From positions 58,940 to 122,939 of the forward strand of contig JBPCNO010000011.1 of assembly GCA_051001135.1 (NCBI GenBank): a stretch of DNA of 64,000 nt, written 5' to 3'. Below are positions 45,197 through 53,035 of the stretch, piece by piece; positions within the stretch are counted from its first letter, which is position 1, and the number at the start of each line of letters is the position of its first letter. A program made the translations under genes and the position numbers. The stretch comes from CAWHMN01 sp051001135. Lineage in GTDB: Bacteria; Acidobacteriota; Terriglobia; Terriglobales; Acidobacteriaceae. The notes below the pieces were generated by a model. That model saw only the letters and a program-made list of their open reading frames with translations. It did no database searches and was not told where the DNA came from.

Positions 45197-46558
45197 TTAG
45201 CTTTTGATCTTCCTGGCGGCCGCATCCCACACTGCCGGCTTCTGATTGAAATACGAGTAGTTGGCCATGTGGCAGGCGATCGACGTGTTGTTGCCGAAGA
45301 CCTCATTCTCCACCGGCGACTTGCGTGTTCGTACCGCGTTGAAGAAGCTCTTTTCGTGGTCCACCACGTCGTCGTAGCCCTTCGGCAGCGCATAGACCTC
45401 CGACTCCTCCTGTAGCTGGTAGTCGCCTGCCTCGGGATGCTCCTTGTGCCACTGCTCCAGATACTCATTCCGCAGCTTCTCCGGCCAGCCGATAGTCGAG
45501 TAGTTCTCCGGCTGTGGGCGCAGATCCTGTGGCGTAAATGTCAATACCGTGTCGTGGATCGTGACAGTGCCCTTGTCCCCGTAAAAGCCGATGAACTCTC
45601 CCTGCTCGTTATTCAGGTTGCAGCGCATGCTCACGCGGAAGTCCGGATAATCGTAGAGCGTTTCGAGCACATCGGGATAGTCGCGCCCATCCTTCCAGCG
45701 ATATAGGCCGCCGGTCGCCTGCGCGCGACTGGGAGCGGTATTAATGCCGGTGATGAACTGGATCCCGGAAAGCAGATGAACGTACAGGTCACCCGCCAGG
45801 CCCTCGCCATAGTCCCTGTAGCATCGCCAGCGGAAGAACCGTACCGGGTCGAAGGGCCGCTTGGGCGCATCCCGCAGGAACATCTGCCAGTCGATGGTCT
45901 GCTCGCTGGCGTCCGGTGGAATTGGATACACCCACGCGCCGCTGGCCGAATTACGGTCCCAGGACGCGCGGATGTCGTAGACCTTCCCAAGCCGGCCCGA
46001 GTCGTAGAACTCCTTAGCCTTGCCATAAAGGATGGAGCTGACCCTCTGGCTGCCCACCTGCAGGATGCGATTGTTCTTCTGCGCGGCGGCCACCATGGCG
46101 AAGCCATCTTCGATGGTGTGCGCCATCGGCTTCTCGCAGTACACGTCCTTGCCGGCGGCGCACACGTCTTCCACGACCTGGCGATGCTGGTGATCCATGG
46201 TCGCCACGATCACCGCATCGATATCCGGGCGCGCCAGAAGCTCCTTATAATCGCGCGTCGCCGGCACGTCCTTCTTCAGCGCCTCGCGCGCCGCAATATG
46301 CCGGCCGTCATAGAGATCGGCGACTGCGACACACTCCACTCCCGGCACCAGCAGCGAGGCTTGGAGCAATTGGCAGCCGCGCACTCCCGTACCGATAGAG
46401 GCAAATCGCAATGGTCGAACCGGCGCGGAGGTCTGTGCGTCAGCCGCAAACAGCAGGGTGGGTTTGAGCAATGCTTGTGAGGCAGCGCCAGCCATGCACG
46501 CGCCCGTGCCCAGACGAATAAAATTGCGGCGAGTCCACGAAGGGCTTCCCATGTCCAT
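45197..46558 (-). CDS. Tat-exported Gfo/Idh/MocA-family oxidoreductase
   Basis: A 453-aa protein with a twin-arginine leader (SWTRRNFIRLGTGACMAG). The Rossmann domain begins LRFASIGTGVRGCQLLQASL and contains DAVIVATMDHQHRQVVEDV and the family signature YCEKPMAHTIEDGFAMV. The C-terminal alpha/beta domain follows (YPDVLETLYDYPDFRVSMRC). Exported Gfo/Idh enzymes carry a tightly bound NAD(P), which explains Tat export of a folded protein, as in glucose-fructose oxidoreductase and NAD-dependent glycosidases. ATGs at 46558 and 46552 are both possible. It forms an operon with the downstream TIM-barrel gene. Confidence 0.9.
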   Translation of the reverse strand: MDMGSPSWTRRNFIRLGTGACMAGAASQALLKPTLLFAADAQTSAPVRPLRFASIGTGVRGCQLLQASLLVPGVECVAVADLYDGRHIAAREALKKDVPATRDYKELLARPDIDAVIVATMDHQHRQVVEDVCAAGKDVYCEKPMAHTIEDGFAMVAAAQKNNRILQVGSQRVSSILYGKAKEFYDSGRLGKVYDIRASWDRNSASGAWVYPIPPDASEQTIDWQMFLRDAPKRPFDPVRFFRWRCYRDYGEGLAGDLYVHLLSGIQFITGINTAPSRAQATGGLYRWKDGRDYPDVLETLYDYPDFRVSMRCNLNNEQGEFIGFYGDKGTVTIHDTVLTFTPQDLRPQPENYSTIGWPEKLRNEYLEQWHKEHPEAGDYQLQEESEVYALPKGYDDVVDHEKSFFNAVRTRKSPVENEVFGNNTSIACHMANYSYFNQKPAVWDAAARKIKS

Positions 46559-46654
46559 CGCCCATGAGTACACGCGGCGCCGAAGCCATGTCAATTGCAA
46601 ACAAACTCACAAGGCCGAAGACAAACCTTCTCCCAGTGGCCGGGCCGTCTCCGT

Positions 46655-49189
46655 CTAGTGCACGATCTCTGCCGTGTGCACCGTGCCGGCCGTCCTGGAG
46701 GCCGCCGGAGCTGCTGCGGCTTTCGACCCCGCAGCCTCTCGGGCTGCCGGAGCTGGCATTGCAGGCGGATGGGCCAGCTCACGATAGATGACCTCGTTGC
46801 GGATGATGGCCTGGACATAGTCGCGGGTCTGCGTAAACGGTATCGATTCGACGAACTCGTCGATGTCGCGGTAGTTGCCTATGGACTTCCAGTCCGTCAC
46901 CCGGTTCTCGCCCGCGTTGTACGCGGCAAAAGCGTACTCCGGCCTGTCGCCTACATTGTTCAGCAACTGGCGCAGGTAGCGCGTGCCCAGGCGAATATTA
47001 ATGGCTGGGTTCAGCAGCTCGTCACGGTTGAAGTGGCGAATTCCCTCGTGCTTCGCCAACTCCGCGCCTACGTTGGGAAGTAGCTGCATCAGTCCGTAAG
47101 CATCGGCGTACGAGATGACGGCCGGATTGAACTCCGACTCCTGCCGAATCAGTGAGGCGACCATATACGGATCTAAGTTGTTCCTGGCGCTCTCGGCGAC
47201 AATCTGGCTCCAGTACGCCTGCGGAAAGAGGATGCGCCAGTAAGCGAGCGGGATCGCTTCCAGCGGAGCCGCGGTGTAGAACGGGAGCGCCCGCTTCATC
47301 ACCCGCATGGCCTTGTAGGTCTCGCCATAGGAGGTATAGATGGCCGCCTCGGCAAACGCGCCCCACTCGTTGCTCCCCTCCGCGGCCTGGATCTCCGGCG
47401 AGATGTATTCATTCAGTCCGGCATTCGCCAGCAGCTTCGCGCGGATCACGTGCGGATCGTCCTCCGGAACATCATCGGTCAGCGGAGGGACGGTCTCGGG
47501 CTGAATTGCGTCAAGCTGCGGCATCTCGGCCGGCGTGATGTTGCCCAGCTCCGTCAGATGTTGCGCCGCCACCTGCGCATAGAAGTAGTGCAGATACGTG
47601 TTCTTGACCGCCAGATAGTAGGCCGCGGCCTTGGCGGGGGAACTTTCCTCATCCTGGTACACGCGACCCCGCCAGTAGAGCGCGCCGGGAATCTCCTTAC
47701 CTCCGGGATAGACGGCGATCTGCTCGTCGAAGAGCCGCGCTGCCTCGGAGTACTGTCCGATGCGATAGTTCAACCACGCGGCGCGCCAGTGGCTGCTGGG
47801 CGCATAGTCGGAACACGGCGTCGTTGGATGTCCTTTGCAGATCACGGGAAACCGCTTCGCCAGCTCCCCGTAGAACTCGATGGCGTGCGGATAGTCCTTG
47901 CGCAGCAGGTACATGTTGCCTGAGGTATAGAGCGCCTCGGCCAGCCATGGACTCGTCGGAAACCGCTGCTCCATCTGCCCGACTAGAGCACGTTGAGTAT
48001 CGCCATCGTCACGGTCGCGCGCCAGTTCCACCAGCAGATAAGACCGGCGTGCGCCAGAATCATCCGGCGTATCGGACAACGCTTCGACCTTCTCCCGGCT
48101 GGTGCGCTTGAGCTTGTAATCGCAGGCGGCTGCCGCCACCTCCAGCCGCGCCTTGAGCGCCGGGTCAGTATTCTGCGGATCCGAAGCCAGTCCCCGGTAT
48201 TCATCCGCCGCTTCGCTATAGCGTCCTGCCGCATACAGTGCGTCCGCGTGGCGTTGACGTTCTGAGACGGTGAGTGGCGCGGCAGCGCCGATGACCAGCA
48301 ACTGTGCCTTCGCCTGCTGCGCCTCCGGACTCAGCGGGTAATTGAGGTACAGGTGGCGAAAGCCCTTGGCCGCGCTGTCGGTGTTCCCCGCCATCTGCTG
48401 CGCCTTTGCCATCGCGAGCTGATAGTCGGCGTGGCCGGCGATGGCCTCGTTCGCATGCTGATCGAGCGTGCGGATCGCGGTCTGCGGATCACCCTGTTGG
48501 ATAGCCATATTTGCAATCAGCACCGGCACTTCGCCTGCGAAGATGCTGTCAGGATGCCTGGTCGCGAAGCCGGTGAGCAAGGTCTCTGCCGCTGGCAGTT
48601 GACCGGCCTGCATCTCCGCCTGCGCCTGCAGATAGTCGGCATAGCCGTCGAGCGTATCTCCCGCGCTGTTCGCCTTGGTCAACGCGCTCACTGCATCCGG
48701 GTATCGATGGTCGAGCAGGAAGGCATGACCCAGCGCGAGGTACGCCGCCGCCGCCGCATCCCCTTTGTGGGTTTGCGCGTAATTGGTCACGCCCGCATAG
48801 GCGGCCGGAGTCCGGTTGGTGGCGAGCTGTTGCGCCATCGGCCGCAGTTGCGAAGAGGCAACGAAGGCACGCTGCAGCCGCTTGCTCTGCGCAATGGAAC
48901 GGGCGGTTCGCTTCGCATGCCTGACTTTGGCATGGCGCACGTGTGCGCGGCCGCGTTTATGTGTCGCCCGCGCCGTGCTGTGCGCGCTGGCATGGTGCTT
49001 GCTTGCCGCAGCGGCTGGCTTGCCGTGGGCCGTTGTCTTCTTCCGCGCATGCGCCGGGGCGTGCGTCTGCGTATCGGTCTGGAGATGAGGCTGGGCACTT
49101 ACGGCAGCCGCGCCAGCCATCAGCAACGAAAGCGCCAAACCAGGCAAAACCTTCAGCCGGAACTTCGAATACGCCACGCTCTCTTGCAC
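46655..49189 (-). CDS. soluble lytic murein transglycosylase-like protein
   Basis: An 844-aa envelope enzyme. The GTG at 49189 is chosen because GAGG lies six bases upstream; a TTG twelve bases earlier is less likely. After the signal peptide (LPGLALSLLMAGAAAVSAQ) comes an unusual His/Ala/Arg/Lys-rich stretch (about 40-105). A long alpha-helical TPR/superhelix region (about 120-650) follows, then the SLT catalytic domain with LIRQESEFNPAVISYADAYG (catalytic Glu), GLMQLLPNVG and YAFAAYNAGENRV. It cleaves peptidoglycan glycan strands with 1,6-anhydro ring formation for wall turnover. The basic low-complexity segment might bind the wall or other anionic polymers. Confidence 0.92.
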   Translation of the reverse strand: MQESVAYSKFRLKVLPGLALSLLMAGAAAVSAQPHLQTDTQTHAPAHARKKTTAHGKPAAAASKHHASAHSTARATHKRGRAHVRHAKVRHAKRTARSIAQSKRLQRAFVASSQLRPMAQQLATNRTPAAYAGVTNYAQTHKGDAAAAAYLALGHAFLLDHRYPDAVSALTKANSAGDTLDGYADYLQAQAEMQAGQLPAAETLLTGFATRHPDSIFAGEVPVLIANMAIQQGDPQTAIRTLDQHANEAIAGHADYQLAMAKAQQMAGNTDSAAKGFRHLYLNYPLSPEAQQAKAQLLVIGAAAPLTVSERQRHADALYAAGRYSEAADEYRGLASDPQNTDPALKARLEVAAAACDYKLKRTSREKVEALSDTPDDSGARRSYLLVELARDRDDGDTQRALVGQMEQRFPTSPWLAEALYTSGNMYLLRKDYPHAIEFYGELAKRFPVICKGHPTTPCSDYAPSSHWRAAWLNYRIGQYSEAARLFDEQIAVYPGGKEIPGALYWRGRVYQDEESSPAKAAAYYLAVKNTYLHYFYAQVAAQHLTELGNITPAEMPQLDAIQPETVPPLTDDVPEDDPHVIRAKLLANAGLNEYISPEIQAAEGSNEWGAFAEAAIYTSYGETYKAMRVMKRALPFYTAAPLEAIPLAYWRILFPQAYWSQIVAESARNNLDPYMVASLIRQESEFNPAVISYADAYGLMQLLPNVGAELAKHEGIRHFNRDELLNPAINIRLGTRYLRQLLNNVGDRPEYAFAAYNAGENRVTDWKSIGNYRDIDEFVESIPFTQTRDYVQAIIRNEVIYRELAHPPAMPAPAAREAAGSKAAAAPAASRTAGTVHTAEIVH

Positions 49190-49502
49190 CGCTGACCTCA
49201 ACCAAGGGGGATCCTGCTTATCAGACTAAGCGGAAACCGCTTTCGTCGCTATGGAACAAAGGTGGACACGAACCCGATCCATCATGTACCCGGCCCTTCA
49301 CGCGTCGGCGACACCTGACGGCGGCGCTCGCCCCGCCAACACCGGCAGGAGCGGCGGCCCGGAAGGAGTCGCCCGCACGCTCCAGCGGATCGCGCATCTC
49401 AACAGTGGGGCTGCTTCACCCGGCTGCGCCTCTGACCTCTGCAAGCACGGCGTCGGCAGAGTCCTTGATCGGATGAACGCCGGCTTCCAGGGTGCGATTC
49501 AG
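49190..49502. other. 313-base region without a recognisable gene
   Basis: This lies between the transglycosylase start and the first pseudogene of the decay zone. A plus-strand frame is open across it (from 49251) and continuous with the pseudogene, but its composition (Arg/Gly/Ala-rich, no motif) does not look coding. I see no promoter worth naming. Confidence 0.4.
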
Positions 49503-50026
49503 ATGGATGAGAACACATTTTCGGTCGGCAAAACCTCAGACGCGCAGATTGGCGACGATCCGAAGTTCGAGAACACCTGGTCCCGCTTCGCAAGGCTCAC
49601 CTGGGTCTTGCTCGCCGTCTTCACCGCACTCGGGGGCGCCGGTCTGTTCGGCAGGGGGCCGCTCGCGCATGCCACCGCCGGGGCTCCAGCCGGACCCCTC
49701 TACGTCCGGTAGGAACGTTTCGCCCGCTATCAGACCCCTCTATCCTGCACCTCTCCATCACTCCGGCGGCCACGCTCCAGGACGGCATGGTCCGTATCTT
49801 CATCTCGCGGCCGCTCGTGACGACCCTGAATCCGCAAAAGATCAACCCTCAACCATCCGCATCCGTACTCGCTCAGGGCGGCGAGATCCTGGAGTTCAAG
49901 TCCTGACCCGACTCCACGCTCAACGTGGAGCTCGTGGAGACCTTTCCGCGTTTTGGAAGGCTCCGCGGTCACATCGCACTCGTAGGTCAATCCGATCTGG
50001 CCATTCGCCAGATCGTCTATCCCTAG
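49503..50026 (+). pseudogene. disrupted gene for the protein usually encoded before DUF421/YetF
   Basis: The frame starts MDENTFSVGKTSDAQIGDDP, followed by a membrane segment WVLLAVFTALGGAGLFGRGP. It is cut by TAG at 49710-49712, exactly where homologues as I remember them read YERFARYQTP. Coding resumes in another frame after the C-run near 49735-49738 (SILHLSITPAATLQDGMVRI), is cut again by TGA at 49904-49906, and continues to RFGRLRGHIALVGQSDL and a natural-looking stop at 50024-50026. Two nonsense changes plus one frameshift make loss of function likely. The family is a small membrane-anchored protein paired with DUF421 genes; its role is unknown. Confidence 0.72.
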
Positions 50027-50051
50027 CCTTCTCCCGTTGTCGAGGCCTTCC

Positions 50052-50110
50052 GTGGAAACCATCGTCCGCACTACGATTCTGTACTGGTTCATTCTCCTGG
50101 TGCCGCGCGG
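50052..50110 (+). pseudogene. 5' stub of a DUF421 (YetF-like) membrane protein gene
   Basis: From the GTG at 50052 the frame reads VETIVRTTILYWFILLV, matching the first transmembrane helix of DUF421 proteins. It lies 26 bases after the disrupted partner gene, as expected for this pair. After about 19 codons the sequence passes directly into the start of an MFS transporter, and the DUF421 similarity ends. This appears to be a deletion junction near 50100. Confidence 0.6.
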
Positions 50111-50617
50111 ATGGACCGCCTTCCCTGGAGCCGCTGGCATTGGCTGGTGATCATCGGGCTCGGCGTCACCTGGGTGCTGGACGGCCTGGAGGTCACGCTA
50201 ACCGGCGCCATCGGAGGTATCCTGCGCCAGACCTTCCACATCAGCGACGCTCAGGTCGGCGCGACCGCCACGGCCTACCTCATCGGAGCGGTCATCGGCG
50301 CGCTCGGCTTTATCGCCTCCTGCGCAGCCAGTTCCGCCTATCACACCGTCAGCGAGGTCTTCCCGCTGGAGATCCGCGCGCTCGCCATCTCCATCTTCTA
50401 CGCGATAGGAACCCTGGTCGGCGGCGTGGGCGCCCCTTTTCTCTTTGGTGCGCTGATCGGAACGCACCATCGCACCCCGCTGTTCTATGGCTATCTCGGC
50501 GCCGCGGCGCTGATGATTGCTGCCGCTATAGTCGAAGCGGTGCTCGGTATGAACGCCGAAGGCCAGTCGCTAGAGAACATCGCCGCCCCGCTCGCGGCTG
50601 CAGGCGGCCGGGAATAG
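50111..50617 (+). pseudogene. MFS transporter with a large in-frame internal deletion
   Basis: The 168-residue frame begins like a complete transporter: MDRLPWSRWHWLVIIGLG, TWVLDGLEVTLTGAIGGIL and a second helix TATAYLIGAVIGALGF. It then jumps into the C-terminal end of the same kind of protein (ASSAYHTVSEVFPLEIRALA, then YAIGTLVGGVGAPFLFG and GYLGAAALMIAAAIVEAVLG). The family is normally about 450-480 residues, so about 300 are missing, with the junction near 50310-50325. What remains would have about five helices and is unlikely to transport. It is in frame, so the deletion may be recent, or the rest may be translated as a stub. Confidence 0.72.
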
Positions 50618-50726
50618 CTCGGTTCCTCGGCTGCCGCTGAGGCTAACGCGCAAGCCTGGCGCGGGAGCGAACCACCCGCGCAAGAACCGGATAGTTCCAT
50701 CCGCCGCAGCTTTGTAGACTCCAGAG

Positions 50727-51629
50727 ATGAAGTCGTCCTCGACAGCATGGGGATACGCGGGCGTGGTCGTCTTTACCATCGTCGTCTGGGCCTCCGCCTA
50801 TCCGGCCATCCGCGTGGGCCTGCGCGCCTTCACCCCCGGCCAATTGGCGTCCCTGCGATTTTTGACGGCAGCGGCGATCTTCGCCATCTATGCCGTGGCA
50901 CGACACTTCCGCCTGCCCCGCGGACGCGATCTGCTGCGGGCCACGGTAGCGGGCGCGCTCGGCATCGCTGCCTATAACCTGCTGCTGAACACCGGCGAAC
51001 TCACCGTAAGCGCCGGCGCGGCCAGCTTCATCATCAACTGCATGCCGGTCTTCGCCGTCCTGCTCGCCGTGGCGTTTCTAGGGGAGCGTCTTCGCACACT
51101 CGGCTGGATCGGGATCGTGGTGAGCTTCGCCGGGGTCACGCTGATCGCGCTGGGCGACCCGAGCGGCCTACACTTCAGCCGCGGCGCGCTGCTGATCCTG
51201 CTGGCAGCCCTTTGCGCCGCGCTCATGGGCTTTCTGCAAAAGCCGCTACTGATCCGTTACAGCTCCATCTCCATCACCGCCTGCATGATGTGGAGCGGCG
51301 CCCTGCTGCTTACGCCCTATCTTCCCGGAGCTTTCCGGGTGGCGCGCCATTGCTCTTCGGCGCCTCTCCTGGCCGTGCTCTACCTCGGCGTCTTCCCCGC
51401 AGCCCTGGGATACGTAACCTGGGCCATTGTGCTCTCCCGTTTCACGCTCAGCCAAACGGCGACGCTGCTCTACTTCATTCCGCTGGCGGCGGTGGTCATC
51501 TCGTATTTCTGGCTCAAAGAGCTGCCTTCGCCGCTCAGCATCGGTGGCGGCATTGTTGCCATCGCAGGCGTCGCCCTGCTGACGCGCTTCGGAAAGGCCG
51601 ATTCAGTTCCACTGACCGCCGCACGGTGA
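50727..51629 (+). CDS. EamA-family (DMT) transporter
   Basis: A 300-aa inner-membrane protein with ten predicted helices in two five-helix EamA repeats. The first begins VVVFTIVVWASAYPAIRVGL with the usual RFLTAAAIFAIYAV; the second begins LLILLAALCAALMGFLQKPL and ends LKELPSPLSIGGGIVAIAGV. Drug/metabolite transporters export amino acids, nucleosides or other metabolites, and the substrate is not predictable. No strong ribosome site is seen before the ATG. It lies just right of the decay zone and appears intact. Confidence 0.9.
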   Translation: MKSSSTAWGYAGVVVFTIVVWASAYPAIRVGLRAFTPGQLASLRFLTAAAIFAIYAVARHFRLPRGRDLLRATVAGALGIAAYNLLLNTGELTVSAGAASFIINCMPVFAVLLAVAFLGERLRTLGWIGIVVSFAGVTLIALGDPSGLHFSRGALLILLAALCAALMGFLQKPLLIRYSSISITACMMWSGALLLTPYLPGAFRVARHCSSAPLLAVLYLGVFPAALGYVTWAIVLSRFTLSQTATLLYFIPLAAVVISYFWLKELPSPLSIGGGIVAIAGVALLTRFGKADSVPLTAAR

Positions 51630-51736
51630 TACTCCACTCGGGGGACCCACCCCTCTTCAGGAAAACTGTTCTAGTATGGGGAGAGTCATTTCTCCAGCAC
51701 TCTCGGGAAAGGCCGTTAATTCTGAACCCTTCCGAC

Positions 51737-52378
51737 ATGCCGACCATCGAAAACACTAGCGGGAAACCTAATGAGACCGAGGAGGTCCATCCCGACGTAG
51801 CCCTGGTGGCGCGTGCGCGTACAGGCGATGTGCAGGCCTTTGAGACGCTGGTAAAGCAGTACGACCGGCAGATCTTCAGGATTGCCCAGCACATCACCCA
51901 AAACCGGGAAGACGCGGAAGACGTAACCCAGGACGCGTTCCTAAAGGCGTATCAGAAACTCGACCAGTTTCAGGGCAACTCGAAATTCTATACCTGGCTG
52001 GTGCGCATTGCAGTCAACGAATCGCTGATGCGGCTGCGCAAGCGGCGCACCGGCAAGATGGTTTCGATTGATGAAGATATCCAGACGGACGAAGGTTCGG
52101 TGCCTCGCGATCTCGCGGAGTGGCGGCCCAATCCGGAGCAGGAGTACCGGCAGTCGGAACTTGCCGACATTCTGCGCAAGACGATCAACGGATTGCCTCC
52201 AGGCTTCCGGGTAGTCTTCGTGCTGCGGGATGTGGACGGGCTGTCAACGGAAGAAACAGCGGAGACGCTGGGGCTAAGCGTGCCGGCGGTTAAAAGCCGG
52301 TTGTTACGCGCAAGGTTGCAGTTGCGCGAGCGGTTGAGCCGGTACTTCCGCAAAAAGAATGAGGATGGTGCGGAGTGA
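51737..52378 (+). CDS. ECF-type RNA polymerase sigma factor (RpoE-like)
   Basis: A 213-aa sigma factor. The ATG at 51737 is chosen because the family N-terminus begins just after it; the frame is open much further upstream but overlaps the EamA gene. Region 2: FETLVKQYDRQIFRIAQHIT, NREDAEDVTQDAFLKAYQKL and FYTWLVRIAVNESLMRLRKR. Region 4: LPPGFRVVFVLRDVDGLSTE and ETLGLSVPAVKSRLLRARLQ. It directs RNA polymerase to a small stress or envelope regulon. Its stop overlaps the start of a zinc anti-sigma gene by four bases (GTGA), so the two are translationally coupled. Confidence 0.94.
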   Translation: MPTIENTSGKPNETEEVHPDVALVARARTGDVQAFETLVKQYDRQIFRIAQHITQNREDAEDVTQDAFLKAYQKLDQFQGNSKFYTWLVRIAVNESLMRLRKRRTGKMVSIDEDIQTDEGSVPRDLAEWRPNPEQEYRQSELADILRKTINGLPPGFRVVFVLRDVDGLSTEETAETLGLSVPAVKSRLLRARLQLRERLSRYFRKKNEDGAE

Positions 52379-52608
52379 CGTGTTCGGAATTTTTGGCCGA
52401 ATTGGATGAGATGATCGACGAGACCGCATCGGGAACCTTGCGCCTGGATCTGGAAAAGCATCTCCTTGAGTGCGAACACTGCGTTATCACTCTGAACACC
52501 ACGCGCAAGACCATTGAGGTGTACCGCCGCAACGAACTCTACGAACTCCCCGTGGATCTGCGCGCGCGGCTCCAGGCGGCCATTCTCTCCAAGTGCAAGG
52601 GCTGCTAA
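52375..52608 (+). CDS. zinc-binding anti-sigma factor (zf-HC2 type)
   Basis: A 77-aa cytoplasmic protein starting with a GTG inside the sigma factor stop. It carries the zinc anti-sigma signature H-x3-C-x2-C in LEKHLLECEHC. There is no membrane helix, unlike many relatives, so it may be a soluble redox- or ligand-responsive inhibitor that sequesters the adjacent ECF sigma factor. Two further cysteines near the C-terminus (SKCKGC) could join metal binding. The coupled arrangement makes the pairing very likely. Confidence 0.88.
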   Translation: MTCSEFLAELDEMIDETASGTLRLDLEKHLLECEHCVITLNTTRKTIEVYRRNELYELPVDLRARLQAAILSKCKGC

Positions 52609-53035
52609 GTCCACCTGATTTGTAAGGCAATCCGTCGCTGGAAAACGGCTGGCGCGTTCAGAGCGGTATCGGCATCAAGTTCCAGCGTATGCGAGTACCC
52701 GCCCAGCGTTACTGGAGCGATAACAGTGCTCCAGTAAACGCCCCGCTCCCCACCTGTTACCTTCTTCCGCACGCGTGATCTACCTACCTGCGGGCGCTAT
52801 TTCTTGCCGCCGCGGTAACACTACTCTATCCAGCCTCGTAAATAAATTGCTCAGCGAAGAACTCGCCACGCACCTCTTGATAGCTATAACCATCGGAATG
52901 CAGTATTCTCGCGTTTGTTTGCAGCGCTTCCGCCGCGGCTGTCAAAGAGCCGTTCTCCTACATGCCGATGAATTCAACTCTTGCACATCTGCCAATTTCA
53001 CATCTGTGAACTCAACCTTATGGGAGGTCAGCTTC
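52609..53035. other. 427-base intergenic region before the sedolisin gene with a strong hairpin
   Basis: TTACTGGAGC (52710-52719) and GCTCCAGTAA (52729-52738) form a 10-bp stem with a 9-base loop. No T-run follows, so it may be an operator or mRNA structure. An open frame covers 52775-53035, but the sedolisin start with GGGAGGT at 53020-53029 is clearly the real one. I see no other gene. Confidence 0.5.

Noticed and set aside
49399..49545. Minus-strand frame ending HLNRTLEAGVHPIKDSADAV opposite the decay zone
   Set aside because: It looks protein-like but has no start codon after the preceding stop, no ribosome site, and overlaps the sense remnant, which has clear family similarity.
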